A stretch of DNA of 64,000 bases, taken from positions 7,442,231 through 7,506,230 of the forward strand of contig NC_091378.1 of the NCBI RefSeq assembly GCF_038502225.1. Reading direction: 5' to 3'. The position numbers and the translations under genes were made by a program. The notes beneath the pieces were generated by a model. It worked only from the letters and a program-made list of their open reading frames with translations. It had not been told where the DNA came from and did not search any database. Shown piece after piece: positions 42,821 through 54,120 of this stretch. The first letter of the stretch is position 1, and every line of letters starts with the position of its first letter. This DNA is from Cherax quadricarinatus. Taxonomy: Eukaryota > Arthropoda > Malacostraca > Decapoda > Parastacidae.

Positions 42821-43610
42821 TTAAAATATTCATTCGCATTTCTCGCTCGTACAGTCGGAGTTTCTCTTACTTGGAAATTATCATTTCCCAAAACCCAGGA
42901 ACAGCAAATCTGAGGTTGAAAATCCTGAGTGTTGATATACAGCTGTTGGGCCATTTGAGGACAAACTACAGATACTGTGTTTTTTGGGGGTTTTTAAGGT
43001 ACGTTTATCAAGCGGATTTCACCAACTTCAAGGGCCCCCTGAAGAGATCAAAGATAGTAGCTTCCAGATCACTCAGACGAGACACCAACAGTCAAGTAAA
43101 TCTACATATTCATTGGCTGACGCTGAATCCCCAAAGAGATGCAATTAATTACATTCCCCTGTTGATTATTTACATTTCACTTGATATTAATTAAAATTGG
43201 AATTAGCATATCTTTTGAGCTATTAGAAGAGAAAGCTCGACTGTCCTTTGACAGCTCACGTCCCATGCACGAGGAAACACGGTCTGTTATCATTATTATT
43301 TTCTTTTTATATAAATTGTATAATTAATGTGATTAAATATTACATGGAAAAGTTTTGAAGTTTCTGCTTAATGCGCGATATTAGTGGACTCGAAGTGTGG
43401 CTTACGATGTGGCTGGATTTGTCTTGTTTGTGTGTGCGTGCTTGCGCATGCGTGAATGCTGACAATTCGTGATGAACGAATTAATTTCTGTGGCGTGAGT
43501 AGCTTGGAATCTAGTGTTTGATGGTCCTAAAACTGGCAGTTCAGCGCTGTGCCGCTACACCACAGAGTGTGGTAAGACTTCTCTGTCCACAATCCTGCCA
43601 CGGCTACTGC
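42821..43610. other. Non-coding DNA, nothing recognised
   Basis: A 107-codon ORF at 42871-43194 has no recognisable domain and no repeat partner. Confidence 0.45.
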
Positions 43611-43614
43611 TGGT

Positions 43615-43682
43615 CACATTTTTTATTAGGGACGTTTCGGCCCTTGGACCTTAACCGTTTTAAGGACCGAAAACCGAAAATT
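43615..43682 (-). mobile_element. PLE end remnant, class D-like
   Basis: The minus strand has ggttaaggtccaagggccga aacgtccctaataaaa: stem II GGTCC/GGGCC, GAAAC and GTC kept, core decayed. Confidence 0.5.
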
Positions 43683-43744
43683 CTTGAAAGTGAACATTAG
43701 TGAATATATATTAATAAGGTTAGGAAAGTTTATTCTTCGATTAG

Positions 43745-43852
43745 CACTGAAAATGGGTAGGGTAATTTTATTAGTAAGTTTGACCTTGAGGTGAACTTGC
43801 CTAGCATTGGGCAGTAGGCCTCCTGCAGTGTTCTTCCTTTATGTTCTTATGA
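43745..43852 (+). mobile_element. CR1-like LINE family 1, 3' end only
   Basis: tgccta gcattgggcagtaggcctcc tgcagtgttcttcctttatg ttcttatg. Confidence 0.75.
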
Positions 43853-43885
43853 ATACCTTTGTGTTCTTCCCCCCCCTGGTAGGGG

Positions 43886-46800
43886 GGGGGAAGACTGGCT
43901 GGTAGGGAGACTGGTTGGTAGGGAGACTGGTTGGTAGTGAGACTGGTTGGTAGTGAGACTGATTGGTAGTGAGACTGGCTGGTAGTGAGACTGGCTGGTA
44001 GTGAGACTGATTGGTAGTGAGACTGGCTGGTAGTGAGACTGGCTGGTAGTGAGACTGGCTGGTAGTGAGACTGGCTGGTAGGGAGACTGGTTGGTAGGGA
44101 GACTGGTTGGTAGTGAGTGGTTGGTAGTGAGACTGGTTGGTAGTGAGACTGATTTGTAGTGAGACTGGCTGGTAGTGAGACTGGCTGGTAGTGAGACTGG
44201 CTGGTAGTGAGACTGGCTGGTAGGGAGACTGGTTGGTAGGGAGACTGGTTGGTAGTGAGTGGTTGGTAGTGAGACTGATTGGTAGTGAGACTGGCTGGTA
44301 GTGAGACTGGCTGGTAGTGAGACTGGCTGGTAGGGAGACTGGCTGGTAGGGAGACTGGTTGGTAGTGAGAAATGTAGGTAGCGAGACTGGCTGGTAGTGA
44401 GAATGTTTTGTAGGGAGACTGGCTGGTAGGGAGACTCGCTGGTAGTCACACTGGCTGATAGTGAGACTGGCTGGTAGGGAGACTGGCTGGTAGTGACACT
44501 GGCTGATAGTGAGACTGGCTGATAGTGAGACTGGCTGGTAGTGAGACTGGCTGGTAATGAGACTGGCTGGTAGGGAGACTGGTTGGTAGGGAGACTGGTT
44601 GGTAGGGAGACTGGTTGGTAGGGAGACTGGTTGGTAGTGAGACTGGTTGGTAGTGAGACTGGTTGGTAGTGAGACTGGTTGGTAGTGAGACTGGTTGGTA
44701 GTGAGAATGGTTGGTAGTGAGAAATGTAGGTAGCGAGACTGGCTGGTAGTGAGACTGGCTGGTAGTGAGACTGGTTGGTAGTAAGAATGTTTGGTAGGGA
44801 GACTGGTTGGTAGGGAGACTGGCTGGTAGTGAGACTGGTTGGTAGTGAGACTGGCTGGTAGTGAGACTGGCTGGTAGTGAGACTGGTTGGTAGGGAGACT
44901 CGTTGGTAGGGAGACTCGTTGGTAGGGAGACTGGTTGGTAGGGAGACTGGTTGGTAGGGAGACTGGTTGGTAGTGAGTGGTTGGTAGTGAGACTGGTTGG
45001 TAGTGAGACTGATTGGAAGTGAGACTGGTTGGTAGTGAGACTGGCTGGTAGGGAGACTGGTTGGTAGTGAGACTGGTTGGTAGTGAGACTGGCTTGTAGG
45101 GAGACTGGCTGGTAGTGAGATTGGCTGGTAGTGAGACTGGCTGGTAATGAGACTGGCTGGTAATGAGACTGGCTGGCAGGGAGACTGGTTAGTAGGGAGA
45201 CTGGTTGGTAGCGAGACTGGTTGGTAGCGAGACTGGTTGGTAGTGAGACTGGTTGGTAGTGAGAATGACTGGTAGTGAGACTGGTTGGTAGTAAGAATGT
45301 TTGGTAGGGAGACTGGCTGGTAGTGAGACTGATTGGTAGTGAGAAATGTAGGTAGCGAGACTGGCTGGTAGTGAGACTGGCTGGTAGTGAGACTGGCTGG
45401 TAGTGAGACTGGTTGGTAGTGAGACTGGCTGGTAGTGAGAGTGGTTGGTAGGGAGACTGGTTGGTAGTGAGACTGGTTGGTAGTGAGACTGGTTGGTAGT
45501 GAGACTGGTTGGTAGTGAGACTGGTTGGTAGTGAGACTGGCTGGTAGTGAGACTGGTTGGTAGTAAGAATGTTTGGTAGGGAGACTCACTGGTAGGAAGA
45601 CTGGTTGGTAGTGAGAAATGTAGGTAGCGAGACTGGTTTGTAGTGAGACTGGCTGGTAGTGAGACTGGCTGGTAGTGAGACTGGCTGGTAGTGAGACTGG
45701 CTGGTAGTGAGAGTGTTTTGTAGGGAGACTGGCTTGTAGGGAGACTGGCTGGTAGTGAGATTGGCTGGTAGTGAGACTGGCTGGTAATGAGACTGGCTGG
45801 TAGGGAGACTGGTTGGTAGGGAGACTGGTTGGTAGGGAGACTGGTTGGTAGGGAGACTGGTTGGTAGTGAGACTGGTTGGTAGTGAGACTGGCTGGTAGT
45901 GAGACTGGTTGGTAGTGAGACTGGTTGGTAGTGAGACTGGTTGGTAGTGAGAATGGTTGGTAGTGAGAATGGTTGGTAGTGAGAATGGTTGGTAGTGAGA
46001 AATGTAGGTAGCGAGACTGGCTGGTAGTGAGACTGGCTGGTAGTAAGAATGTTTGGTAGGGAGACTGGCTGGTAGGGAGAATGGCTGGTAGTGAGACTGG
46101 TTGGTAGTGAGAAATGTAGTTAGCGAGACTGGCTGGTAGTGAGACTGGCTGGTAATTAGACTGGCTGGTAGGGAGACTGGTTGGTAGGGAGACTGGTTAG
46201 TAGGGAGACTGGCTGATAGTGAGACTGGCTGGTAGTGAGACTGGGTGGTAGTAAGAATGTTTGGTAGGGAGACTGGCTGGTAGGGGGACTGGCTGGTAGT
46301 GAGACTGGTTGGTAGTGAGAAATGTAGGTAGCGAGACTGGCTGGTAGTGAGACTGGTTGGTAGTGAGACTGGTTGGTAGTGAGACTGGTTGGTAGTGAGA
46401 TTGGCTGGTAGTGAGACTGGCTGGTAGTGAGAATGTTTTGTAGGGAGACTGGCTGGTAGTGAGACTGGTTGGTAGTGAGACTGGTTGGTAGTGAGACTGG
46501 TTGGTAGTGAGACTGGTTGGTAATGAGACTGGTTGGTAGTGAGACTGGTTGGTAGTGAGAAATGTAGGTAGTGAGACTGGCTGGTAGTGAGTCTGGCTGG
46601 TAATGAGACTGGCTGGTAGTGAGAATGTTTTGTAGGGAGACTGGCTGGTAGTGAGACTGGTTGGTAGTGAGAATGGTTGGTAGTGAGAATGGTTGGTAGT
46701 GAGAATGGTTGGTAGTGAGACTGGTTGGTAGTGAGACTGGTTGGTAGTGAGACTGGTTGGTAGTGAGACTGGTTGATAGTGAGACTGGTTGGTAGTGAGA

Positions 46801-47770
46801 CTGGTTGGTAGTGAGAAATGTAGGTAGCGAGACTGGTTGGTAGTGAGACTGGTTGGTAGTGAGATTGGTTGGTAGTGAGATTGGTTGGTAGTGAGACTGG
46901 CTGGTAGTGAGACTGGTTGGTAGTAAGAATGTTTGGTAGGGAGACTGGCTGGTAGGGAGACTGGCTGGTAGTGAGACTGGTTGGTAGTGAGAAATGTAGG
47001 TAGCGAGACTGGCTGGTAGTGAGACTGGCTGGTAGTGAGACTGGCTGGTAGTGAGACTGGTTGGTAGCGAGACTGGCTGGTAGTGAGACTGGCTGGTAGT
47101 GAGACTGGGTGGTAGTGAGAATGTTTTGTAGGGAGACTGGCTGGTAGCGAGACTGGTTGGTAGTGAGACTGGTTATTAGTGAGACTGGTTGATAGTGAGA
47201 CTGGCTGGTAGTGAGACTGGTTGGTAGTAATAATGTTTGGTAGGGAGACTGGTTGGTAGTGAGAAATGTAGGTAGTGAGACTGGTTGGTAGAGAGACTGG
47301 TTGGTAGTGAGACTGGTTGGTAGTGAGACTGGTTGGTAGTGAGACTGGTTGGTAGTGAGACTGGTTGGTAGTGAGACTGGTTGGTAGTGAGACTGGCTGG
47401 TAGTGAGACTGGCTGGTAGTGAGAATGTTTTGTAGTGAGACTGGCTGGTAGTGAGACTGGCTGGTAGTGAGACTGGCTGGTAGTGAGACTGGCTGGTAGT
47501 GAGACTGGCTGGTAATTAGACTGGCTGGTAGTGAGACTGGTTGGTAGTGCGACTGGTTGGTAGTGCGACTGGTTGGTAGTGAGACTGGTTGGTAGTGAGA
47601 CTGGTTGGTAATGAGACTGGTTGGTAGTGAGACTGGTTGGTAATGAGACTGGTTGGTAATGAGACTGGTTGGTAATGAGACTGGTTGGTAATGAGACTGG
47701 TTGGTAATGAGACTGGTTGATAGTGAGACTGGTTGATAGTGAGACTGGTTGGTAATTAGAATGGTTGGAT
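43886..47770. repeat. 16-bp minisatellite, about 3.9 kb (gagactggttggtagt)
   Basis: Roughly 240 units. The main variants differ at ggctgg versus ggttgg and agtgag versus agggag. Rarer marker units gagaaatgtaggtagc and gagaatgttttgtagg recur at uneven spacings of roughly 115-610 bp, showing block duplications. The minus-strand ORFs of 580 and 205 codons (YQPVSLP repeats) arise because three units make 48 bp; they contain no other sequence and are not credited as genes. Confidence 0.97.
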
Positions 47771-47834
47771 TTGCGAGGGACCTGACCTCTCAATGATTAC
47801 ATTCTTTCTTCTACTAGTGGTCTACATCTCACCT

Positions 47835-48080
47835 CGTTACAGTATATAAGGCTCTTTTCTGTCAATTCAGCTTCACAGTGTTGCAAACCATGGAACAAAT
47901 CCTGTTCTCCAGACTGAGGGACTGACCACCTCAAAACTACGTCTTCAAGGGTGATGGACTGATTACATCGTCTTCACATCTCTACTGCTTCTACCAACTT
48001 TTCTGTACTCGACTGAGGAAGCCTACTGTGTAGACGAAACGTTTCGGAATCAAGATACCTAATGTTGCACATGTGTCTTA
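47835..48080 (+). mobile_element. PLE terminal repeat with TATA-like box, class A-like
   Basis: cagtatataaggctcttttc near 47840 (promoter-like), gactgagggactgaccacct, then cgactgaggaagcctactgt, gtagacgaaacgtttcggaa, gatacctaatgttgcacatg. The core is CTGAGGA (fits CTGANGA); stem II GCCTAC/GTAGAC has one mismatch. The TATA box lies about 175 bp upstream of the ribozyme-like motif, as at 50020 and 55180. Confidence 0.75.
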
Positions 48081-48119
48081 AAAAAAAAAATGCTGGTAAG
48101 ATCACAAGCCACCTCAATC

Positions 48120-48485
48120 ACCACATATTACCACCACCACCACCACAATTACAACCATCACCAACACTATCACTGCTGCCACCAAAACACCTAATTTCAC
48201 AGCTACCACTTCAGCTACTGTTACCATCACCACAACTATTGCTATCACCTCCAGCACCAGCACAACCACACTTCCACAATTCCACAAGCAACCACAATTC
48301 AACGAACAACCACACTTCCACAAACAACCACACACACTTCCATAAACAACCACACTTCTATAAACATCCACACTTCCACAAGCAGCTACACTTCCACAGG
48401 CAACTACACTTGAACAAACAACCACACTTCCACAAACAACCACTCTTCCACAAACAACCACACTTCCACAAACAACCACTATCAT
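48120..48485. repeat. CAC/AAC-rich degenerate tandem (18-bp cacttccacaaacaacca)
   Basis: An 18-bp unit encoding HFHKQP on plus is repeated from about 48285; CAC-rich DNA precedes it. The 197-codon ORF across it is a repeat product without a recognisable domain. Confidence 0.75.
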
Positions 48486-48739
48486 CACCTCTCCACCAAG
48501 CTCCCTTAGGAATCCTCCTCAAAGTGGGAATCACAGCGACTAGAGAGCGGAGGCTTCTCCAGAGCTTTCCTGATTTCAAATGGATTCTATATTCATGGAA
48601 GGAGATCACTATCCAGGAGAAACATGTCTTTCCTGAAGCAATTTCATGCTACTGAAAGGAAATTTATTCTCGCCAGAGAACACCTCTGGAAAAAAATGGA
48701 GAATCTCTTGAAATGCATGACCTGTGTGTCTGTATCATG

Positions 48740-48742
<3 letters not shown>

Positions 48743-48799
<57 letters not shown>
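48743..48799. repeat. (CT)n microsatellite
   Basis: About 56 bp of CT. Confidence 0.96.
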
Positions 48800-48994
48800 A
48801 CAGATTGGATGATAAAACTAATTATAGTCATATTATTATTATTATTTTTATTATGCAGGTCATATGATGACCCTGTTATCCGACTGAGTCCTTTCACTTA
48901 ATCGGTCACTCCTTTTACAAATTAAAATCGAATCAGTAAAAAGACGTGAAGAAAAAATTTCACAAGAAAGCATATATCAAAGTAATAATAGTAG

Positions 48995-49185
48995 GCAATA
49001 GCAACGATTCAATAAGGACGTTTCGCCCACACATTAGGCTTCTTCATTTGAATAACGAGGAGACTAATGTTGAGAGAGGTGCTGTTTCCGTATTAGTCAC
49101 TTTGGTATTCGACTGAAGAAGCCTGTTGTGTGGGCGAAACGTTACAGTAATAAAAATATCTAACTGATGCACGCTTCTAAGACGC
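48995..49185. mobile_element. Head-to-head PLE end pair, class A-like
   Basis: The minus arm has gaagaagcctaatgtgtggg cgaaacgtcc; the plus arm has cgactgaagaagcctgttgt gtgggcgaaacgtt. The core on the right is CTGAAGA, with stem II GCC/GGC extended. They are separated by about 50 bp. Confidence 0.75.
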
Positions 49186-49199
49186 TTCTACTGTCTTCC

Positions 49200-49310
49200 A
49201 GTTATGTCCTTGAATTTTTATTGATAAAGCCACTGGTTGGCGAAACGTCTACAATAAAGATACCTAGATGTTGCACATGTGTTTAATTTTTATCTTGTTA
49301 TTATATACCA
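49200..49310 (+). mobile_element. PLE terminal repeat, class B
   Basis: ttctactgtcttccagttat, gtccttgaatttttattgat, aaagccactggttggcgaaa, cgtctacaataaagatacct, agatgttgcacatgtg. The core TTGATAA is kept; the 5' strand of stem I (TTTTTA) no longer matches TACA. Confidence 0.8.
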
Positions 49311-49394
49311 CATTCAGAGCCTCGCAAGATAGAAATCTGAAGAATAGGCATAAATTATTTGCTCGTAATTACACAAAACCAGTATGGACCATTT

Positions 49395-49510
49395 ATAAAT
49401 AACAAAAAGGCACAATACCGTGACTGGAACGATACACAAATAACCCGCACATAAAAGAGAGGAGCTTACGACGACGTTTCGATCCGACTTGGACCATTGA
49501 CAAAGTCACA
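49395..49510 (-). mobile_element. Class E repeat
   Basis: Minus strand: tttgtcaatggtccaagtcg, gatcgaaacgtcgtcgtaag, ctcctctcttttatgtgcgg, gttatttgtgtatcgttcc. It parallels 24610-24700. Confidence 0.6.
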
Positions 49511-49584
49511 CTAACCAGAAGAGGAGCAGGACGGCTATATATAGGCAGGAAGAGGTGGTGGTAGTGGTAGTAGTAGTGGTACAA

Positions 49585-49745
49585 GAATGGTATATAATAC
49601 CGACAAGATGAAATTAAGACATGCGTAACACCCGGGCATCCCTATCGTAGACGTTTCGCCATCCAGCCAGCCACTGGATGGCGAAACGTCCACAACAAAG
49701 ACAACCAGACGCCGCACGTGTGTCTTAATTTCATCAAAAACCAAC
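49585..49745. mobile_element. Palindromic PLE end pair, class B-like
   Basis: gatgaaattaagacatgcgt, gtagacgtttcgccatccag, ccagccactggatggcgaaa, cgtccacaacaaagacaacc, gtgtgtcttaatttcatc. The centre lacks TTGATAA in both arms, so no complete core remains. Confidence 0.75.
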
Positions 49746-50019
49746 ATTTCATAGAGAAATCTTATGTCGACTTTTCGGTCAATCCTAGATTGTCAAGACA
49801 GTTTACAATGGTCTAAGACGGATCGAGACGCCTACATAACGTTCCTTTCTCTTAAGTGCAGGTTTCAACCATGTTATTGTAGAGTTTCATTCCGTACGCA
49901 CCATTCTCCAGCACGAACTGATATCCCCCTCCTTTCGTTCAAACCAGCGTCCTGTGTTTTTGGTCCTACCCCTTCTGGGCCCTAAGCCCTCTTGCTACAC
50001 GTTCTTCACCACCAGATGC

Positions 50020-50250
50020 CAGTATATAAGCGCCAGCTAACATTGCCTGTACCTCAGACCCTTGACGACTAGGGTGCTCTTCACCAGCTCCAAGTCTGAG
50101 AGACTGATTACCTCACCTTTAGTATATAGTTCTACTGTCTTCCAAATTATGTCCTTGAAATTGTATTGATAAAGCCCCTGGATGGCGAAACGTCTACAAT
50201 AAAGATATCCGGATATTGCATATGTCTATTTTTCATCAGCTCTCCTGCAG
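50020..50250 (+). mobile_element. PLE terminal repeat with TATA-like box, class B
   Basis: cagtatataagcgccagcta near 50022, gagagactgattacctcacc, ttctactgtcttccaaatta, the ribozyme motif at 50160-50200, aataaagatatccggatatt, gcatatgtct. The order TATA box, conserved GACTGATTACCTC block, ribozyme, AATAAA is shared with other PLE ends here. Confidence 0.82.
50160..50200 (+). ncRNA. Hammerhead ribozyme-like motif, class B (U3-A8), 6-bp stem I
   Basis: ATTGTA, core TTGATAA, extra A, stem II GCC/GGC with a long loop, GAAAC, triplet GTC, then TACAAT, complementary to ATTGTA at all six positions. Confidence 0.66.
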
Positions 50251-50519
50251 TGCTCCATTTTCTTCTACGTCTTCCTCTTCATTCCTTTATTATTCCTTCC
50301 TTTTACCCTACACTCCTTTTTCTCTCTTGTGCCACTAAACTACTCTCCCTACTTTCTACTACCACTTTTTTTTCTACCTCCACTACCAGTCTTACCACTA
50401 CTACCTTTTCTCTTGTTCCCGTCCTTGTCTCTCGCCTATATACACTGATACCCTTCCTCTTTGGAATTTCACTATTTTTTTAGCAGTAGTTATTTTACAT
50501 ATTGTGATATCACCTGTTT

Positions 50520-50690
50520 ACTGTGATCCTATTAAATATATACATGAAAAAACACCACAGTGAAAACAGGGAATAAAACCTGAGCGCTTTCATGTGCTTA
50601 CACGCACATGTGTTCCTCTGAAGATGTGTAAGCACCCAGGGTTTTTTCCTATTTTCACTGTGGTATTTTATTCATATTTGCATTCACGCG
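50520..50690. mobile_element. Palindromic class F pair
   Basis: ccacagtgaaaacagggaat on the left and its inverse ttcccta-like attttcactgtgg on the right. Centre: gagcgctttcatgtgcttac, acgcacatgtgttcctctga, agatgtgtaagcac. The minus arm shows an ATGTGC/GCACAT hairpin then GAAAGCGCT, parallel to 38750-38787; the other arm has lost GAAAGCGC. Confidence 0.6.
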
Positions 50691-51049
50691 TTTTTCTGTG
50701 ATTTCTTCCACTTATATACGTGGAAGGGCATACATCCAGGTTGACACACCCTAACAGGGAGACTGCCAGATCAAACACTTCTCAGCTTACTTTCGTTCCT
50801 TGTTTCTACTGTAGAGTTTGACTTGGGCTCAACAATAGTACCAGCCAGAACTTGTGTATTTTAATGGATTTGAAATGGAGGGATTTAGTGATACGTTGTG
50901 ACAGGGGAGAGTGAGACAGCTCAGAACTGTGAGAGTGATCTAGCGGCACTAGGGATAACAATGAGAGATTTAGTAATCAAGTGGCACTAGGGGTAAGAGG
51001 GAGAGATAAGTAATCTAGGGGTAACTGAGATATATAGTGATCAAGTGGT
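50691..51049. other. Non-coding DNA
   Basis: Nothing recognised; a degenerate tandem begins at about 50940. Confidence 0.45.
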
Positions 51050-51270
51050 TCTTGGGGTAACTGTGAAAGATAGTGATCATGTTTTTTAGGGGTAACTGTG
51101 AAAGATAGTGATATTGTTCTAAGAGTAACTGTGAAAGATAGTGATCATGTTCTAGGGGTAACTGTGAACGATAGTGATATTGATCTAGGAGTAACTGTGA
51201 AAGATAGTGATCATGTTCTAGGGGTAACTGTGAGTGTGATCAAGTGGTTCTGTGGGTAACTGTGAGAAAT
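51050..51270. repeat. Degenerate 32-bp tandem (aggggtaactgtgaaagata)
   Basis: About seven units containing ggtaactgtgaaagatagtg and atcatgttcta, with indels. Confidence 0.85.
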
Positions 51271-51637
51271 CAAGTGTTTCTAGGGAGAAGTGAGCTAGCT
51301 TAATTATTCCTTCACGGGGAAGCTGCCTTGATGCCCCGTAAAGGGCTCTTGTTCCAAGGAATTGGAGCTGCCTTCTTGGATCTAATCTGATTGGCTGTAA
51401 CGAACTCTGGACTGCAAATACGCAGAGCGTATTGATTCAGGGTTATATAAATTATATTCATCTATAATATAATTTGTGATAAATTTAAGATATGCCTGAC
51501 ATGCCATTCATAAATTTTACTTGACATGTGACTTAACAAAATTTTAACCTGGCTCCCACGCTCAGCATGCTGAGGTACGTGTAAGATCATATGTGAGTTG
51601 ACATCTCAGCCACTTAAATCTTCTGCTGTCCTCTTAT
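51271..51637. other. Non-coding DNA with one dispersed short string
   Basis: aaagggctcttgttccaagg aattggagctgcctt at 51337-51372 is a copy of the dispersed repeat seen near 19990 and 26840. Confidence 0.45.
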
Positions 51638-51741
51638 TTCTACAGTTGCTTGATAATGTCAGGAATTCCGAAAGCGCTTGGAAATACACAGCTTTCGTCA
51701 CAGTGGTTATTTTGTACATTGTAATGTCACTAGTTTACTGT

Positions 51742-51745
<4 letters not shown>
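51638..51745 (+). mobile_element. Class F terminal repeat next to (TA)n
   Basis: ttgcttgataatgtcaggaa, ttccgaaagcgcttggaaat, acacagctttcgtcacagtg, gttattttgtacattgtaat. The core TTGATAA and GAAAGCGCTT are kept; stem II has diverged. Confidence 0.6.

Positions 51746-51787
<42 letters not shown>
51746..51787. repeat. (TA)n microsatellite
   Basis: About 42 bp of AT followed by tgtgtgtgtg. Confidence 0.95.
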
Positions 51788-51789
<2 letters not shown>

Positions 51790-52643
51790 GTGTGTGTGTA
51801 GGTATATAATTTACTTGATGGATCTCAGTTTCTCCCCTTTATCTATCTCTATTCTCTCCTTCCACTCTCCACCCTCTGTTAACGAGACATTTGCATTCAC
51901 TACATCCACAATTTCACATTTCATTTCCAATAACATGCACACCGAGCGTATATAATTCTCTGACAAACTACCTGTCTGCCTGCCTGTCTATATCCAATGC
52001 TGCGTTTCTCTGTCTAACTCTGTGGTAAGTGCTTAGTCTGCTGCAGGTAATGTGTCAGTGTTAGTCCCGGGGTTACCCCTCTACTCCAGCCTGATACATC
52101 TCTTACCCACATATTTACTCACTCGCGTCTACATGTACACACGCCCACATAATGGTCCACACATACGCACTAACACACACTCAACACACTTGCCCCCAGA
52201 TGCATTTTTTCCCCATTTTTCTTTGGAGATTATAGGAATAATGATATGATTGGCGGAAGGAATAGCTAAGGTAGGATGAAGCTGTGGAATAGGTTATAGG
52301 CTGAGAAGAGGTGAAAGGTTTAAAAGGTTTAGTTGCCTAACCACACCTCGGGGATGTGGGTGTAAGAAAGGAATTTTTCAGCATCTTTTGGTGAGGCTCT
52401 AACGCCATCGTTTCTTAGATCCAAGTCTCAGTTTTCGTGAAGGACCTGAGGTGGAGGTGAATTACACTGTGATTCTTGAATGTGGATTTTAGATATGGTG
52501 TTTGTTCTTTGTAGTCTTCCTTTAATTTGTCGGGGAGTGTGTGTGCTGTTGTTTCGTTATATTTATCCCCCCTTGAAGTTATTTTGTATTGGTTAGTAGT
52601 TGGCAGTGGCTGAGTATAGGTAATGGACATCTACTTCATACGT

Positions 52644-52645
<2 letters not shown>
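51788..52645. other. Non-coding DNA, nothing recognised
   Basis: A 71-codon minus ORF (52415-52630) has no recognisable domain. Confidence 0.45.

Positions 52646-52648
<3 letters not shown>

Positions 52649-52719
<71 letters not shown>
52649..52719. repeat. (GT)n microsatellite flanked by acgtacgt
   Basis: About 70 bp of GT bounded by acgtac on both sides. Confidence 0.96.
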
Positions 52720-52722
<3 letters not shown>

Positions 52723-52814
52723 TACGTGTCTGTTGTCTGTCTTTTGTTGCTGTGACTTCCTTGCTGTATAAAGTTGCTGTGTGTTGCTTGCTGGAGATTG
52801 TCGCTGTAGGTTGC

Positions 52815-53680
52815 TTGTAATAGATTGTTGCGTAGGTTGCATGTAACAGATTGTTGCTGTAGGTTGCTTGTAACAGATTGTTGCTGTAGGTTGCTTGTAA
52901 CAGATTGTTGCTGTAGGTTGCTTGTAATAGATTGTTGCTGTAGGTTGCTTGTAACAGATTGTTGCTGTAGGTTGCTTGTAACAGATTGTTGCTGTAGGTT
53001 GCTTGTAATAGATTGTTGCTGTAGGTTGCTTGTAATAGATTGTTGCTGTAGGTTGCTTGTAACAGATTGTTGCTGTAGGTTGCTTGTAATAGATTGTTGC
53101 TGTAGGTTGCTTGTAATAGATTGTTGCTGTAGGTTGCTTGTAACAGGTTGTTGCTGTAGGTTGCTTGTAACAGATTGTTGCTGTAGGTTGCTTGTTACAG
53201 ATTGTTGCTGTAGGTTGCATGTAACAGATTGTTGCTGTAGGTTGCTTGTAACAGATTGTTGCTGTAGGTTGCTTGTAACAGATTGTTGCTGTAGGTTGCT
53301 TGTAACAGATTGTTGCTGTAGGTTGCTTGTAACAGATTGTTGCTGTAGGTTGCTTGTAACAGATTGTTGCTGTAGGTTGCTTGTAACAGATTGTTGCTGT
53401 AGGTTGCTTGCAACAGATTGTTGCTGTAGGTTGCTTGCAACAGATTGTTGCTGTAGGTTGCTTGCAACAAATTATTGCTGTAGGTTGCTTGCAACAGATT
53501 GTTGCTGTAGGTTGCTTGCAACAGATTGTTGCTGTAGGTTGCTTGCAACAGATTGTTGCTGTAGGTTGCTTGCAACAGATTGTTGCTGTAGGTTGCTTGC
53601 AATAGATTGTTGCTGTAGGTTGCTTGCAACAGATTGTTGCTGTAGGTTGCTTGCAACAGATTGTTGCTGGGTAACTTGCT
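52815..53680. repeat. 27-bp minisatellite (ttgctgtaggttgcttgtaa cagattg)
   Basis: About 32 units. Units before about 53400 carry gtaaca or gtaata; later units carry gcaaca, so two blocks expanded separately. The 27-bp period leaves a 302-codon frame on plus and 153-194 codon frames on minus open; all are pure repeat and not credited as genes. Confidence 0.96.
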
Positions 53681-53689
53681 GGAGATTAC

Positions 53690-54044
53690 CTCTGCCCATA
53701 ATGGATCATGGACAATCGACTGGTTCTGAATAGGTGGATGGCGTTCTTTGTGAAAATTAAATTTCTGGGAGATAATTTAAGTTGCGTACTTGACTGTCAG
53801 TTGAACTGAAGGATTCCGGGTGAAATATATTGTTGAGATAAGCTTAGATTCTGCTTGATTGTGTCTTGAAAGTCGTGGAATCATCGGAGGTTTGTGGCTG
53901 TCTTCGTTTATAGTTGCGTTGAGCTGCTTTTTTTTTTTTGAGTGATTTGTAGGATGTCTGTATTTTCTTAGTTTACTTGTTTCTGCTTAGGTATAGCTTG
54001 TGATCGTTTTGAGGGTTTTCTTCGTCTTTTTTATTTTGTTTGGT
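53690..54044. other. Non-coding DNA
   Basis: Nothing recognised. Confidence 0.45.
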
Positions 54045-54120
54045 CTTTCCATAATAATAATAATAATAATAATATAATCTTTATTTCTACAAACACATGA
54101 TAAAACTTGTACAGGCATGT
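54045..54120 (-). mobile_element. 3' end of a LINE or SINE with (ATT)n tail
   Basis: The minus strand reads gcctgtacaagttttatcat, gtgtttgtagaaataaagat, then a tat/att repeat. This resembles the 3' end of SINE S1 at 17150-17205 (ttgtagaaataaaaatatta). It may be the partner LINE tail of that SINE version. Confidence 0.45.

Noticed and set aside
43847..45589. 580-codon minus-strand ORF (YQPVSLP repeats)
   Set aside because: It is entirely a 16-bp minisatellite; three units equal 48 bp and keep the frame open. No flanking domain, signal peptide or non-repeat sequence.
48062..48655. 197-codon His/Pro/Gln-rich ORF
   Set aside because: Most of it is an 18-bp degenerate repeat and CAC-rich DNA; the start lies in a PLE end.
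52825..53733. 302-codon plus ORF (CRLLVTDCC repeats) and overlapping minus ORFs
   Set aside because: A 27-bp repeat keeps several frames open on both strands at once.
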